Assembly (NCBI GenBank): GCA_900548935.1
Contig: URMR01000117.1
Location: 1 to 5,803 of the forward strand
DNA from: an uncultured Collinsella sp.
GTDB taxonomy: Bacteria > Actinomycetota > Coriobacteriia > Coriobacteriales > Coriobacteriaceae
Direction: 5' to 3'
Length of the DNA: 5,803 nt
Positions 1 through 5,537 of this stretch are shown here, piece after piece. Positions within the stretch are counted from its first letter, which is position 1. Each line of letters begins with the position of its first letter. The notes below the pieces were generated by a model. It worked only from the letters and a program-made list of their open reading frames with translations. It was not told the origin of the DNA and did not search any database. The position numbers were made by a program, and so were the translations under genes.

Positions 1-409
1 CCGCGCCCTGCTCCACGGTCAGCACCGTGTTCAGCAGCAGCACACCCTGTCGCGCCCACAGCGTCAGGTCGGTGTGTGCGGCACAGCCGGGGCCAAGCTC
101 GGCCTCCAGCTCCTTAAAAATGTTGCGCAGGCTCGGCGGCAACTTGGTTTGCGTCGCGGGGACCGAGAACGACAGCCCCATTGCCTGGTTGGGTCCGTGA
201 TAGGGGTCCTGACCCAAGATGACAACCTTGACCTGGTCGGCTGGCGTGTAGGCGAGGGCATTGAGGATGTCGTCTTGTGCCGGGTAGATAGTCTGCTCGG
301 CACGCAAAAGGGCGATGCGCTCGAGCAGCTGGTTCGTAGTGTCACGTACCGGCTGCGGTGCATCGCCCAACCAAGTTGCTATGTTGCGGTCGCGGGTCGC
401 GGCGTCCAT
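1..409 (-). CDS. ung: Uracil-DNA glycosylase, family 1 (N-terminal part, runs off the left edge)
   Basis: This enzyme removes uracil from DNA by cleaving the N-glycosidic bond and starts base-excision repair in the cytoplasm. The visible 136 residues carry the family 1 water-activating loop GQDPYHGPNQAMGLSFSV, with the catalytic Asp at residue 68 and the uracil-stacking Phe at 81. They also carry LPPSLRNIFKEL (90-101) and the uracil-recognising Asn127 in WARQGVLLLNTVLTV. Asp68 and Asn127 correspond to Asp64 and Asn123 of the E. coli enzyme with a constant offset of four. Family members have about 220-230 residues, so roughly the last 90, including the HPSPLS leucine-loop motif, lie outside the window. 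The ATG at 409 is chosen because AAGGAG (complement of 414-419) sits four bases upstream; the spacing is a little short. The gene follows the EamA transporter on the same strand after 88 bp and is probably transcribed separately. No frameshift is visible. Confidence 0.96.
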   Translation of the reverse strand, partial: MDAATRDRNIATWLGDAPQPVRDTTNQLLERIALLRAEQTIYPAQDDILNALAYTPADQVKVVILGQDPYHGPNQAMGLSFSVPATQTKLPPSLRNIFKELEAELGPGCAAHTDLTLWARQGVLLLNTVLTVEQGA

Positions 410-444
410 GGGGCTCCTTTACGTCAGATGCTCTGTTGGCATCT

Positions 445-470
445 ATTGTAAAGGCGCACCGGTTGCCTTT
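445..470 (-). promoter_or_regulatory. Candidate ung -10 box overlapping a small hairpin
   Basis: Read on the minus strand, TACAAT (445-450) matches five of six bases of a sigma-70 -10 box and would give a leader of about 30 bases before the ung start at 409. No good -35 hexamer lies 16-18 bases further upstream. The same spot holds a six-base inverted repeat, AAAGGC (450-455) and GCCTTT (465-470), with a nine-base loop. For the upstream EamA gene this could act as a weak terminator, but it is not followed by a run of T. I see nothing else in the 88 bp between the two genes. Confidence 0.3.
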
Positions 471-497
471 ATGCCGCGGCTGTATGAAGAGTGGGGT

Positions 498-1400
498 CTA
501 CGAGACGTGCTCGGGCGCTCCTGCCATGCGAGCCTGTCCATGTGCGCGGAGGCGCGGAAGCTCGACGGTTGCCACCATGACGCCGGTGAGGATGAGGGCG
601 GCGCCAAAGAAGGCGATGGGGCTCAGGACCTCGCCGACCAGGAAGAACGAGAAGACGGCAGAGCAGACCGGCTCGAGCGAGAAGGCAAAGCCGGTGGTCT
701 CGGCAGGCACGTGGGGTTGCACGAGCGTCTGGGTGATAAAGCCGTAGGCAGAGCAGATGAGTGCGAGCGCGACGACAACGACAATCTCGCTCGGCGTGCT
801 GGGAAGTGTGAAGCCGCCAAAGGTGAATGCCGCGACGCCCGAGAACAGGCCGCCGAAGCCCAGCTGCCAAACGCCCAGAGCCAGCGGGTCGACATCTTCG
901 ACAAAGCGCTTGGCGACAATGATATGGCCGGCGTAGACAAAAGCGGAGAGCAGCATGATGATCGCGCCCGGGTTCAGGCTGGTGAAGTCGGCGCCCGAGA
1001 GCAGCAGCATGCCGCAGGTGACGATGGCGGTGCCGACGAGCACTTTGCGCTCGGGGGCGCGACGCAGCAGGGCGGCGTTGGCAAACGGCACGATCACGAC
1101 CGTCAGGCTCTGCAAAAAGCCGGCAGTGGAGGCAGAGGTGAGGCTGGAGCCCAGGCACATGCAGGTGAGCTCGGTTGCCATGATGGCGCCGATGATGGCG
1201 GCGCGAACCATAAGGTCGCGGTTGATACGGAAAGCGCGCTTGTGGAAGAGCAGCAGACAGGCAACAAAGGCGATGATGCAGCGTAGCGCAACGATGCTCG
1301 TGGCGTTCATGCTGTCCATGCCGATCTTCATAAGGGGGTACGAAAAGCCCCATGCTACGGGAACGGAAAATGAGAGCGCGATTGCTTTTTTGCGATCCAT
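498..1400 (-). CDS. EamA/DMT-family transporter (ten-helix permease)
   Basis: The 300-residue product is an inner-membrane drug/metabolite transporter built from two tandem EamA repeats. Such carriers usually move amino acids, nucleosides or other small metabolites, often outwards; the substrate cannot be read from this sequence. Hydrophobic segments alternate with short charged loops from residue 7 to about 280, compatible with ten helices. The first repeat has the typical N-terminal VAWGFSYPLMKIG stretch (14-27) and the second ends in the family signature LEPVCSAVFSFFLVGE (242-257) followed by an FGAALILTGV segment (265-274). About 20 polar residues form the C-terminal tail. The ATG at 1400 is preceded by AAGGAG (complement of 1405-1410) with a four-base gap. 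The gene is divergent from the LysR regulator at 1559, which suggests that this regulator controls it. Length and family features look normal. Confidence 0.92.
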   Translation of the reverse strand: MDRKKAIALSFSVPVAWGFSYPLMKIGMDSMNATSIVALRCIIAFVACLLLFHKRAFRINRDLMVRAAIIGAIMATELTCMCLGSSLTSASTAGFLQSLTVVIVPFANAALLRRAPERKVLVGTAIVTCGMLLLSGADFTSLNPGAIIMLLSAFVYAGHIIVAKRFVEDVDPLALGVWQLGFGGLFSGVAAFTFGGFTLPSTPSEIVVVVALALICSAYGFITQTLVQPHVPAETTGFAFSLEPVCSAVFSFFLVGEVLSPIAFFGAALILTGVMVATVELPRLRAHGQARMAGAPEHVS

Positions 1401-1558
1401 GGGACTCCTTTTGTTACAGAACGGTTTCGTAAAAAGGATTCTGCTCCCAGATGTGGATGTAGTAAAGCGAATGTATCTTCAGTATGATTAAGAAATGCTA
1501 ATGTAGGTAGAAAAAGCCCTGGCAAAACGTTTTACGGCTGCATTGATGTGGAGGCACA
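1401..1558. promoter_or_regulatory. Divergent control region between the EamA and LysR genes
   Basis: These 158 bp must hold the promoters of both divergent genes. Toward the LysR gene, TATGAT (1483-1488) is a five-of-six match to a -10 box and would give a leader of about 65 bases, but no good -35 partner is visible. Overlapping it is an imperfect dyad, TCTTCA (1476-1481) and TTAAGA (1488-1493), with five of six arm positions complementary; it could be a regulator site. ATGTA occurs as a direct repeat at 1457, 1471 and 1501. Toward the EamA gene I find no convincing promoter pair. A GGAGG ribosome-binding site (1550-1554) lies four bases before the LysR ATG. The stretch is noticeably richer in A and T than the genes on either side. 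Confidence 0.45.
1524..1533. promoter_or_regulatory. Perfect 10-bp palindrome AAAACGTTTT upstream of the LysR gene
   Basis: AAAACGTTTT reads the same on both strands and lies 25 bp before the LysR start codon, downstream of the candidate -10 box. That position would suit an autorepression site. A palindrome of this size and composition can occur by chance in an AT-rich spacer, so the call is tentative. Confidence 0.25.
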
Positions 1559-2425
1559 ATGGCATCGCGGTATCAGATCGTTTGTATGGTGGTCGACTGC
1601 GGAAGTCTTAAGGGCGCGGCGGACGAGCTGGGCTATACGCAAAGTGCGGTGAGCCAGGCCGTCAAGGCGCTTGAACGCGAGCTGGGTACCACGCTTATCG
1701 AGCGCGGAAAACAGGGTGTGTCGCTTACGCGCGACGGCAAGCAGTATCTGCCGTATCTGCGACAGATCGTAACTGCCGAGGCCGAGCTCGAGGGCAAGCG
1801 CCAGGAGCTGCTGGGGCTCTCCTCGACTGATATTCGCATTGCGACGTTTACCAACGTGAGCCGTACCGTGTTGCCGCGCGTAATCCGCGACTTTGGAGCC
1901 CTGCACCCGGGCGTACACTTTACCCTCAAGCAGGGCGATTACACGCGCAACGCCCAGTGGGTGCACGATGGTGTGGTCGATTTTTGCTTTACGGCACGCG
2001 GGTTTACCGCGGGGCTCGAGAAGCGCGTGGTCTATCACGACGAGTTGGTAGCATTATTGCCGGCCGCGCATCCACTGACGGCAAAGGAAAAGGTGACACT
2101 CGCCGACCTGGCGTCCGAGCCGTTTGTGTTGCTGGATGAGGGCGAACAGAGCCTGGTGCTCGATGCATTTGCGGCGCATGGGCTGTCGCCGCACGTGACG
2201 AGCGAGGTGACCGACGACTACACCATCATGGCGATGGTGGAGGAGGGCCTAGGCGTGAGCATGCTCTACCGTCGTACTGTGGAGGGCATGCGGGCCGATA
2301 TTCGTGTGCGGCCCATCGTGCATGCCCCCTCGCGCGACGTGGTGGCCGCCTGGCGCAGCTGGGACACCATGCCCATCGCCACGAGGCGCTTTATCGGCTA
2401 TATGAGCTCGCATATTGTCAATTAA
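1559..2425 (+). CDS. LysR-family transcriptional regulator (complete)
   Basis: The 288-residue product is a cytoplasmic DNA-binding regulator with the standard LysR layout and length. Residues 1-60 form the winged helix-turn-helix: GSLKGAADELGYTQSAVSQA (15-34) is the HTH and the wing runs through the LIERGKQGVSLTRDGKQYL region (46-64). A linker helix covers about residues 66-88, and the effector-binding domain (about 91-288) begins with IRIATFTNVSRTVLPRVI. It contains the usual subdomain pieces VDFCFTARGF (140-149), DELVALLPAAHPL (161-173) and MVEEGLGVSMLYRRTVEG (226-243). The start is supported by GGAGG four bases upstream. The gene is divergent from an EamA transporter, so the transporter is the likely target and a substrate or related metabolite the likely co-inducer; this is inference from gene order. 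Its 3' end meets the MATE gene tail-to-tail with a 27-bp gap in which I see no terminator. Confidence 0.94.
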   Translation: MASRYQIVCMVVDCGSLKGAADELGYTQSAVSQAVKALERELGTTLIERGKQGVSLTRDGKQYLPYLRQIVTAEAELEGKRQELLGLSSTDIRIATFTNVSRTVLPRVIRDFGALHPGVHFTLKQGDYTRNAQWVHDGVVDFCFTARGFTAGLEKRVVYHDELVALLPAAHPLTAKEKVTLADLASEPFVLLDEGEQSLVLDAFAAHGLSPHVTSEVTDDYTIMAMVEEGLGVSMLYRRTVEGMRADIRVRPIVHAPSRDVVAAWRSWDTMPIATRRFIGYMSSHIVN

Positions 2426-2452
2426 TGACTGGCGTGGCGTTGAGTGCGGTGT

Positions 2453-3835
2453 TTAGCGGGCTGTCGCTTTGGCTTGGGTGGCGCGATAGGTGCGTGCCGG
2501 GTGACAAAGTAGTACCGCTACGACCATAAAGAACGCCGTGGTGCCCAGGCTGATGGGGTAGACCATCATGATGTTCGCAAAGGTGCGGAAGTGCGGGAAC
2601 ACGCAGAACACCCAATAGAAGCGGATGCCGCAGACGCAGATCATGGTGATGAGGGCGGGCGTGAGCGAGATACCAAAGCCGCGCAGGTAGCCTGACATGT
2701 TTTCGTAGAACATGCTAAAGGCGTACGCCGGAAAGATCGAACATACGCGGATATAGCCGATCGAGACGATATTGGGATCGCTGTTGAACAGCGACAAGAT
2801 CTCGCGCCCCAGGCCGACAATAACGATAATTGTGGTGAGCGCGACGATACCACCTTCGACCAGGCAGACCTTGAGCGTCTTGGTGCAGCGGTCGATCTGG
2901 CGGGCACCGTGGTTTTGTCCCACAAAGGTGGTGCAAGCCTGGCTAAAGCTGTTGAGCAGGTTGTAGCACACGTACTCCAGGCTCATGGCGGCGCTCGATG
3001 CCGCCATGACCTCGGTGCCCAGGCTGTTGATGGCAGACTGGATGATGATGTTGGCGACGGCAAAGACGGCGCTTTGGATGCCGGCGGGCAGGCCGATCTT
3101 GACGATGCGCTTGAGGGCGACGGGGTCGATAGCCAGGTCGCGTAGGGTGACGCGGACGACGGAGTCGGTCTTGAGCAGGCGGATAAAGAGCGTGGCGGCG
3201 CTGACGGTGTAAGCGATGGCGGTGGCGATAGCGACGCCCGCGACGCCCCAGTGGAGTACGGGGACAAAGATGAGATCCAGGCCAATGTTGAGGACGGTGG
3301 ACACGGCAAGCGCCTGCAGCGGCATGCGAGTGATGCCGACGGAGCGGAAGATCGCGGCCTCAAAGTTGTAGAGCAAGATCGAGGGCATGCTAAGCAAAAA
3401 GACGCGCAGGTAGAGCGAAGCGAGCGGCATGGTTTCGGCGGGAACGTTGAGCGCGGCGAGCATGGGCTCGGCAAAGATCTCACCCAGCGCGATGACGACA
3501 AAGCCCACGAGCGCCATTAAAATCGAGGTATGGACGGCGCGTTTGACCATGTTCTGATCATTGCGGCCGATAGCATTGGCGATGACCACGTTGGAGCCAA
3601 GCGACATGCCAATAAACAGGTTGAGCATAAGACTGGTAAGCGGAACATTGGAGCCAACTGCCGCCATGGCGAGGGTTCCCTGGTCGCCCGAGAAGTTACC
3701 GATGATGACCGTGGCGATGAGGTTCGACAGTTGCTCCAAGATGCTCGTGGCGGCCACGGGGAAGGCGAACAGGGGAACATTGCGCCACAGCGATCCGGTG
3801 GTCATGTCAATGTGCTTAGAAGCGGTATCAGCCAT
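2453..3835 (-). CDS. MATE-family multidrug/cation antiporter
   Basis: The 460-residue inner-membrane protein has the size and twelve-helix pattern of the MATE family, which exports cationic drugs or metabolites in exchange for sodium ions or protons. The N-terminal MTTGSLWRNVPLFAFPVAAT (11-30) is the usual MATE opening. ANAIGRNDQ (86-94) and its second-half counterpart FVGQNHGARQ (304-313) are the conserved loops between helices 2-3 and 8-9. VLNIGLDLIF followed by WGVAGVAIATAIA (181-208) and GYLRGFGISLTPALI (382-396) are further family signatures. The substrate is not deducible. The ATG at 3835 is the first possible in-frame start, because a TGA stands two codons upstream. Its ribosome-binding site is weak (GAGAG, complement of 3839-3843, three bases away), so modest translation or initiation at Met11 is possible. 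The gene is divergent from rlmA across a 58-bp palindrome and convergent with the LysR gene. Confidence 0.94.
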   Translation of the reverse strand: MADTASKHIDMTTGSLWRNVPLFAFPVAATSILEQLSNLIATVIIGNFSGDQGTLAMAAVGSNVPLTSLMLNLFIGMSLGSNVVIANAIGRNDQNMVKRAVHTSILMALVGFVVIALGEIFAEPMLAALNVPAETMPLASLYLRVFLLSMPSILLYNFEAAIFRSVGITRMPLQALAVSTVLNIGLDLIFVPVLHWGVAGVAIATAIAYTVSAATLFIRLLKTDSVVRVTLRDLAIDPVALKRIVKIGLPAGIQSAVFAVANIIIQSAINSLGTEVMAASSAAMSLEYVCYNLLNSFSQACTTFVGQNHGARQIDRCTKTLKVCLVEGGIVALTTIIVIVGLGREILSLFNSDPNIVSIGYIRVCSIFPAYAFSMFYENMSGYLRGFGISLTPALITMICVCGIRFYWVFCVFPHFRTFANIMMVYPISLGTTAFFMVVAVLLCHPARTYRATQAKATAR

Positions 3836-3882
3836 ACGCTCTCAATCTCTAATATGCTCTTTCGTGCTTATTTGCGCAGATG

Positions 3883-3888
3883 ATGATA
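3883..3888 (-). promoter_or_regulatory. Candidate -10 box for the MATE gene
   Basis: On the minus strand TATCAT matches five of six bases of a -10 box and would give a leader of about 40 bases. The matching -35 region would fall at the left edge of the 58-bp palindrome, but no good hexamer is visible there. An alternative is CATATT closer to the start codon. Both are weak. Confidence 0.22.
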
Positions 3889-3899
3889 CTCCTAATCGA

Positions 3900-3957
3900 C
3901 TAGTCGTTGGGGACGTTCTTAAACGACTAGTCATTCAAGAACGTCCCCAATGACTAG
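3900..3957. repeat. 58-bp near-perfect palindrome with three GACTAG boxes, REP- or MITE-like
   Basis: Two 21-base arms (3900-3920 and 3937-3957) are inverted copies that differ at one position (G3906 opposite T3951, which can still wobble-pair in RNA). Each contains the 14-mer TTGGGGACGTTCTT or its complement. The 16-base centre (3921-3936) is itself palindromic around GACTAGTC (3925-3932) and shares the same axis. GACTAGTC also occurs at 3898-3905, and GACTAG again at 3952-3957, so the boxes start exactly 27 bp apart (3898, 3925, 3952). The element lies in the 178-bp gap between the divergent MATE and rlmA genes. It does not look like a terminator, since it precedes both genes. From memory, GGGGAC-type palindromes of this kind occur in many copies in genomes of anaerobes, some near Y1 (IS200-like, REP-associated) transposases. 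Only one copy is visible here, so its repeat nature is an inference. Confidence 0.8.
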
Positions 3958-3978
3958 GTGGGGAAGGCGTGCGACAAT
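3950..3978 (+). promoter_or_regulatory. Candidate rlmA promoter overlapping the palindrome's right end
   Basis: ATGACT (3950-3955) matches four of six bases of a -35 box, including the TGAC core. It lies exactly 17 bp before GACAAT (3973-3978), which matches four of six bases of a -10 box and is directly preceded by TGC, an extended -10 element. Transcription would begin near 3985, leaving a leader of about 30 bases with AAGGAG at 4003-4008. The -35 box lies almost wholly inside the right arm of the 58-bp palindrome. Confidence 0.4.
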
Positions 3979-4013
3979 GGTGGGCGTTGTGTTGTTCGCG
4001 CTAAGGAGTTGCC

Positions 4014-4829
4014 ATGCTGTTGTGTCCCGTTTGCCATGAGCCGTTGGTGGATGACGAACGCGGTGCTGCATGCGCGGGCGGACACCGGTTTGACCGTGCT
4101 CGCGAGGGCTATCTATATCTGCTGCGCTCGTCCAAGAGCGGCGACTCCATGGGCGATCCCAAGTCGCAGGCACGCAGCCGTCGCGACTTTTTGAACCGCG
4201 GCTACTACGCGCCGCTGCGCGATGCAATGGTCGAGCTGGTGCGCGAACGAGCTCAGCGGTGCGCGGCTACGTCGGACAAGCCGCTGGCCTTGCTCGACAT
4301 TTGCTGTGGCGAGGGCTATTACACGAGTGCCATGGGCGCGGTGCCGGGCGTGGATGCCTACGGTTTCGACCTGGGCAAGGAGATGGTACGCCTGGCGGCC
4401 AAGCGCGGCGACGCGACGTACTTCGTGGCCAACATGAAGGATATCCCCGTGGCCGATGGCGCCTTCGATATGGTGACCGAGCTCTTTGCTCCCTTTAACG
4501 AGCGCGAGTTTGCCCGCGTGCTGGCGCCCGAAGGCTCGCTCTACACCGTGGTGCCGGGTGCCCGTCATCTCTTTGGGCTTAAAGAGGTGCTCTACGACAC
4601 GCCGTACCTTAACGATGAGAAGCTGCCGAAGACCACCGAGCTCGAGTTAGTCGGAATGCAGCGGGTGTCTGCGAATATTACGCTTCAGACCCAGGCCGAC
4701 ATCGAGGCAGTGTTCCAGATGACGCCGTACTACTACCGTACGCGCCCTTCCGACAAAGAACGCCTGGCAAATTTGGACACCCTTCAAACCGACATCGACT
4801 TCATCATCGCCGAGTACCGCCACAGCTAA
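4014..4829 (+). CDS. rlmA: 23S rRNA (guanine-N1)-methyltransferase, RlmA family
   Basis: This S-adenosylmethionine-dependent enzyme methylates N1 of a guanine in the helix 35 hairpin of 23S rRNA. RlmA(I) enzymes modify G745 and RlmA(II)/TlrB enzymes G748 (E. coli numbering); a Gram-positive host would favour G748, but the sequence alone does not settle it. The 271 residues match the E. coli protein along their whole length. They show a zinc knuckle Cys4, Cys7, Cys20, His24 followed by RFDRAREGYLYLL, the FLNRGYYAPLRDAM segment (58-71), the SAM-binding motif LLDICCGEGYYT (92-103) and the conserved QMTPYYYRTRP near the C-terminus. Motif I has Cys96 where the E. coli protein has Gly. The ATG at 4014 follows AAGGAG (4003-4008) by five bases. 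The gene is monocistronic, divergent from the MATE gene and ends at two hairpins. G748 methylation affects tylosin and telithromycin binding in some bacteria. Confidence 0.93.
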   Translation: MLLCPVCHEPLVDDERGAACAGGHRFDRAREGYLYLLRSSKSGDSMGDPKSQARSRRDFLNRGYYAPLRDAMVELVRERAQRCAATSDKPLALLDICCGEGYYTSAMGAVPGVDAYGFDLGKEMVRLAAKRGDATYFVANMKDIPVADGAFDMVTELFAPFNEREFARVLAPEGSLYTVVPGARHLFGLKEVLYDTPYLNDEKLPKTTELELVGMQRVSANITLQTQADIEAVFQMTPYYYRTRPSDKERLANLDTLQTDIDFIIAEYRHS

Positions 4830-4830
4830 C

Positions 4831-4868
4831 AACCTGCCAAAAAAGGGACAGGTTTATTTTGGTAGGTT
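4831..4868. repeat. AT-rich hairpin with a GGGACAGG motif just after rlmA
   Basis: Starting two bases after the rlmA stop codon, AACCTGCCAAAA (4831-4842) and TTTTGGTAGGTT (4857-4868) form a 12-base inverted repeat with one G/T wobble and a 14-base loop. The loop contains GGGACAGG (4845-4852). The right arm runs into TTATC, so it could help terminate rlmA transcription, although a much better terminator follows 17 bases later. The GGGAC core recalls the GGGGAC core of the palindrome at 3900-3957. From memory, GGGACAGGTTTATTTTGG-like sequences are dispersed repeats in related genomes, but I cannot count copies here. Confidence 0.6.
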
Positions 4869-4884
4869 TTATCTAGGCAAACGT

Positions 4885-4922
4885 AAAGGGCCGACCGCAG
4901 AGATGTGCGATCGGCCCTTTTT
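4885..4922 (+). terminator. Strong intrinsic terminator of rlmA, possibly bidirectional
   Basis: AAAGGGCCGA (4885-4894) pairs perfectly with TCGGCCCTTT (4911-4920). After one C/A mismatch the stem continues with CGCA/TGCG (4896-4899, 4906-4909) and closes on a six-base GAGATG loop. A run of five T ends the element on the plus strand (4918-4922). On the minus strand the stem is followed by TTTACGTTT, so it may also stop transcription of the four-helix membrane gene, which ends at 4969. Confidence 0.9.
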
Positions 4923-4968
4923 ATTGGCGTATATACCAGAGTCGCTGAGCGATTGACACGGATGCGGC

Positions 4969-5373
4969 TTAGCTCAAACGGTCCATGCCCTCTTTCTTGA
5001 CGCGGTTGGCGAGTACAAAGTAGATAATGCTGACAATCAGGCCGGTAAAATCGGGGATGCCTGAGCCGGTCCCACCCAAGAGGGGCAGGGAGAGGAGCAG
5101 ACTGATGACCGAACATGCTAGGCAGACGATGGACCAGATCCAGACAACGCCAGCCTTGGCGGGATTATTTGCCGCGCGGATGCCAAAGACAGCGGTCACA
5201 ATTTCGACGACGCCCAATACGATGACGACGACGCAAGAGACGATCATGGCACTCGTGATATCGCCTGCCGCGCTGCCTGCAAAGAGCGCTGTAGCACCCA
5301 TACCTGCGCTTAGAATGCCGACGACAAAGAAGAGGAACGATAGGATTTTGAGTAATTTACAGGCGTTGCTCAT
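4969..5373 (-). CDS. Four-helix membrane protein of unknown function
   Basis: The 134-residue product is almost entirely hydrophobic. Likely membrane helices are at about residues 7-32, 40-65, 75-98 and 106-123, followed by a short charged tail NRVKKEGMDRLS (123-134). The short loop between helices 2 and 3 carries FGIRAANNPAKAG (63-75), and a glycine-rich turn LLGGTGSGIPDF (98-109) precedes helix 4. I recall small proteins of this pattern annotated as hypothetical in coriobacteria, but I cannot assign a function. The start at 5373 is chosen because AAAGGA lies six bases upstream; an ATG 60 codons further out (5553) has no ribosome-binding site and would add a non-hydrophobic stretch rich in Cys and Arg. 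No signal peptide distinct from helix 1 is visible. The gene is divergent from a LysR-type regulator, which may control it. Confidence 0.85.
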   Translation of the reverse strand: MSNACKLLKILSFLFFVVGILSAGMGATALFAGSAAGDITSAMIVSCVVVIVLGVVEIVTAVFGIRAANNPAKAGVVWIWSIVCLACSVISLLLSLPLLGGTGSGIPDFTGLIVSIIYFVLANRVKKEGMDRLS

Positions 5374-5438
5374 GGCTGGTCCTTTCGAAGTGGACATGAC
5401 GTATTTGATGCGCACGCATGACGCATGTCGCGAAGCAT

Positions 5439-5444
5439 ATTGTA
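5439..5444 (-). promoter_or_regulatory. Candidate -10 box for the four-helix membrane gene
   Basis: On the minus strand TACAAT matches five of six bases of a -10 box, with a leader of about 60 bases to the start at 5373. The corresponding -35 area (about 5462-5468) has no good match to TTGACA and touches the left arm of the dyad at 5465-5485. This would fit a promoter that needs an activator, but that is inference. Confidence 0.28.
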
Positions 5445-5464
5445 ATTCAACAAGGTGCTGTGCA

Positions 5465-5485
5465 CGTTCATCTAATAGTTGAACG
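5465..5485. promoter_or_regulatory. 21-bp dyad, operator candidate between divergent genes
   Basis: CGTTCA (5465-5470) is mirrored by TGAACG (5480-5485). Inside these arms CTA (5472-5474) pairs with TAG (5476-5478) around A5475, so nine of ten symmetric positions are complementary; only T5471/T5479 fails. It lies next to the -35 position of the candidate promoter of the four-helix membrane gene and about 80 bp upstream of the second LysR gene. It does not fit T-N11-A symmetry (position 5469 is C), so it may bind another protein or be a variant site. Confidence 0.45.
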
Positions 5486-5509
5486 CTCCGCTCGCGACAG
5501 GGGCGGCAC

Positions 5510-5537
5510 TTGCACTGTGCTAGCTTTTTGTTTAACT
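5510..5537 (+). promoter_or_regulatory. Candidate promoter of the second LysR gene
   Basis: TTGCAC (5510-5515) matches four of six bases of a -35 box and is followed after 16 bp by TTAACT (5532-5537), a weak -10 match. The -10 position overlaps the dyad at 5530-5546, so a protein bound there would block the promoter. The leader would be about 22 bases. Confidence 0.3.

Noticed and set aside
315..1286. Long plus-strand open frame of 323 codons opposite the EamA gene
   Set aside because: It has no family features, is rich in Gly, Asp, Glu and Ala in a way typical of antisense frames in GC-rich genes, and lies opposite a well-supported transporter.
469..1353. Second long minus-strand frame of 294 codons within the EamA gene
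   Set aside because: It is a frame-shifted reading of the same DNA, rich in His, Arg and Cys, with no ribosome-binding site and no family match.
3900..3957. Reading the palindrome as a transcription terminator
   Set aside because: It lies upstream of both flanking divergent genes, so no transcript of a visible gene would end there, and neither side has a proper T run.
3900..3957. A CRISPR array or phage attachment site
   Set aside because: There are no alternating repeats and unique spacers, no cas genes, and no integrase or tRNA nearby; the three boxes belong to one symmetric structure.
4113..4568. Minus-strand frame of 151 codons opposite rlmA
   Set aside because: It is an antisense shadow of a clearly recognised methyltransferase gene and has no features of its own.
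4942..4952. TCGCT-G-AGCGA dyad between the terminator and the membrane gene's stop codon
   Set aside because: The arms are only five bases with one base between them, no T run follows, and it can arise by chance.
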